Source: CAZYBU01 sp964645775 (GTDB taxonomy: Bacteria > Spirochaetota > UBA4802 > UBA5550). From it: a stretch of DNA of 26,081 nt. The notes beneath the pieces are model-generated. The model did no database searches and had not been told where the DNA came from. It saw only the letters and a program-made list of their open reading frames with translations. The stretch's first letter is position 1. The number at the start of each line of letters is the position of its first letter. Made by a program: the position numbers and the translations under genes. Positions 25,738 through 26,081 of the stretch are shown here, one piece after another. Location of the stretch: assembly GCA_964645775.1 (NCBI GenBank), contig CAZYBU010000043.1, positions 1 to 26,081 of the forward strand. Reading direction: 5' to 3'.

Positions 25738-25932
25738 TATGAAACTCCATAAAAGAACTATTGAGACAACAAGATCTTGCTCAGTGCCCTATATTTTTTA
25801 AGACCGGGCACAGGTTATATGTTCGGAATCTTTATGATATCCTGAATTCCGATTTATACTGTGATGATAAAATTAATATTTTTTTTAAAAAACGAGCTAA
25901 TGTGACATAATCCATCAGCTTTCTGTTAAGTT
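25738..25932 (-). promoter_or_regulatory. Long nrdD leader with hairpins
   Basis: Between the predicted nrdD promoter and its ATG are about 190 non-coding bases. They hold GTGCCC/GGGCAC (25784-25789 and 25806-25811, loop of 16) and the perfect 10-base palindrome CAAGATCTTG (25770-25779) flanked by GAG/CTC. No known riboswitch core or clear pair of NrdR boxes was recognised. It may be an untranslated control region. Confidence 0.35.
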
Positions 25933-25960
25933 ATTATGATCATGAAAAGACTTACGTCAA
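25933..25960 (-). promoter_or_regulatory. Promoter of nrdD
   Basis: On the minus strand TTGACG (25960-25955), 16 bases, CATAAT (25938-25933). It overlaps the palindrome ATGATCAT. The stretch 25961-26081 beyond it is AT-rich, with no gene seen on either strand. Confidence 0.5.
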
Positions 25961-26081
25961 ATAAAAAATATTATGTCTCAATAAAAAATGATTATTTTTT
26001 CACTAATTATTCCTAAACGCGTAGAAGAGAGCAAAAAGTAATATTAATAACGGCCCCCCTTTGATAGGTTGGAATTGTCAA

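Noticed and set aside
25784..25811. Terminator before nrdD
   Set aside because: A six-base stem with a 16-base loop and no T-run after it on the minus strand; more likely a leader structure.

Overview
The window looks like a chromosome segment of a free-living, anaerobic or facultatively anaerobic Gram-negative bacterium, most plausibly a spirochaete (Spirochaetota). This is an inference from gene content: oxygen-sensitive class III ribonucleotide reductase, a minimal SufCB Fe-S system, an 8-cysteine ferredoxin, a flavin/Fe-S enoate reductase, an MlaF-type lipid ABC ATPase, and a GAF-fused enzyme I. Genes are dense, on both strands, with clear Shine-Dalgarno sites and several AT-rich intergenic pockets. 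I saw no rRNA, tRNA, CRISPR array, transposase or phage gene.

Layout. 1-5.0 kb: the 3' part of ptsP (+), a shared terminator, then the ammonium operon amtB-glnK (-) and a monoacylglycerol-lipase-like hydrolase (-) with a histone-H1-like lysine tail. 5.1-5.6 kb: a promoter, a palindromic repeat element and an 86-residue histidine-rich protein (+). 5.6-9.9 kb: mlaF (-), then bpt, clpS and clpA (+). 9.9-14.2 kb: a TtcA-like tRNA thiolase (-), a cyclic-nucleotide-binding protein (+), a PadR regulator (-), a second inverted copy of the repeat, an SGNH esterase (+) and an AEC transporter (-). 14.2-17.6 kb: aat (+) behind an unusual leader, and an 860-residue exported protein of unknown function (-). 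17.6-20.5 kb (-): ferredoxin, then sufC-sufB-HD hydrolase behind a strong promoter. 20.6-25.7 kb (-): nrdD, a separate small glycyl-radical protein, nrdG and an Old-Yellow-Enzyme-type reductase. The last 344 bases hold the nrdD promoter and leader.

How the genes work together. Bpt, Aat, ClpS and ClpA form a nearly complete bacterial N-degron pathway: two transferases add Leu/Phe to acidic or basic N-termini, ClpS recognises them and ClpA unfolds the substrate (ClpP is not here). AmtB and GlnK couple ammonium uptake to nitrogen status, although this GlnK lacks the usual uridylylated tyrosine. SufC-SufB can supply Fe-S clusters to the Fe-S proteins nearby (NrdG, the reductase, TtcA, ferredoxin).

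Most unusual items: a repeated ~105-bp imperfect palindrome in two intergenic regions; a ribonucleotide reductase whose glycyl-radical motif is on a separate 56-residue protein; a lipase with a lysine-rich tail; an SD-ATG-TAA start-stop element with nested dyads upstream of an SD-less aat; and an unrecognised 860-residue exported protein.
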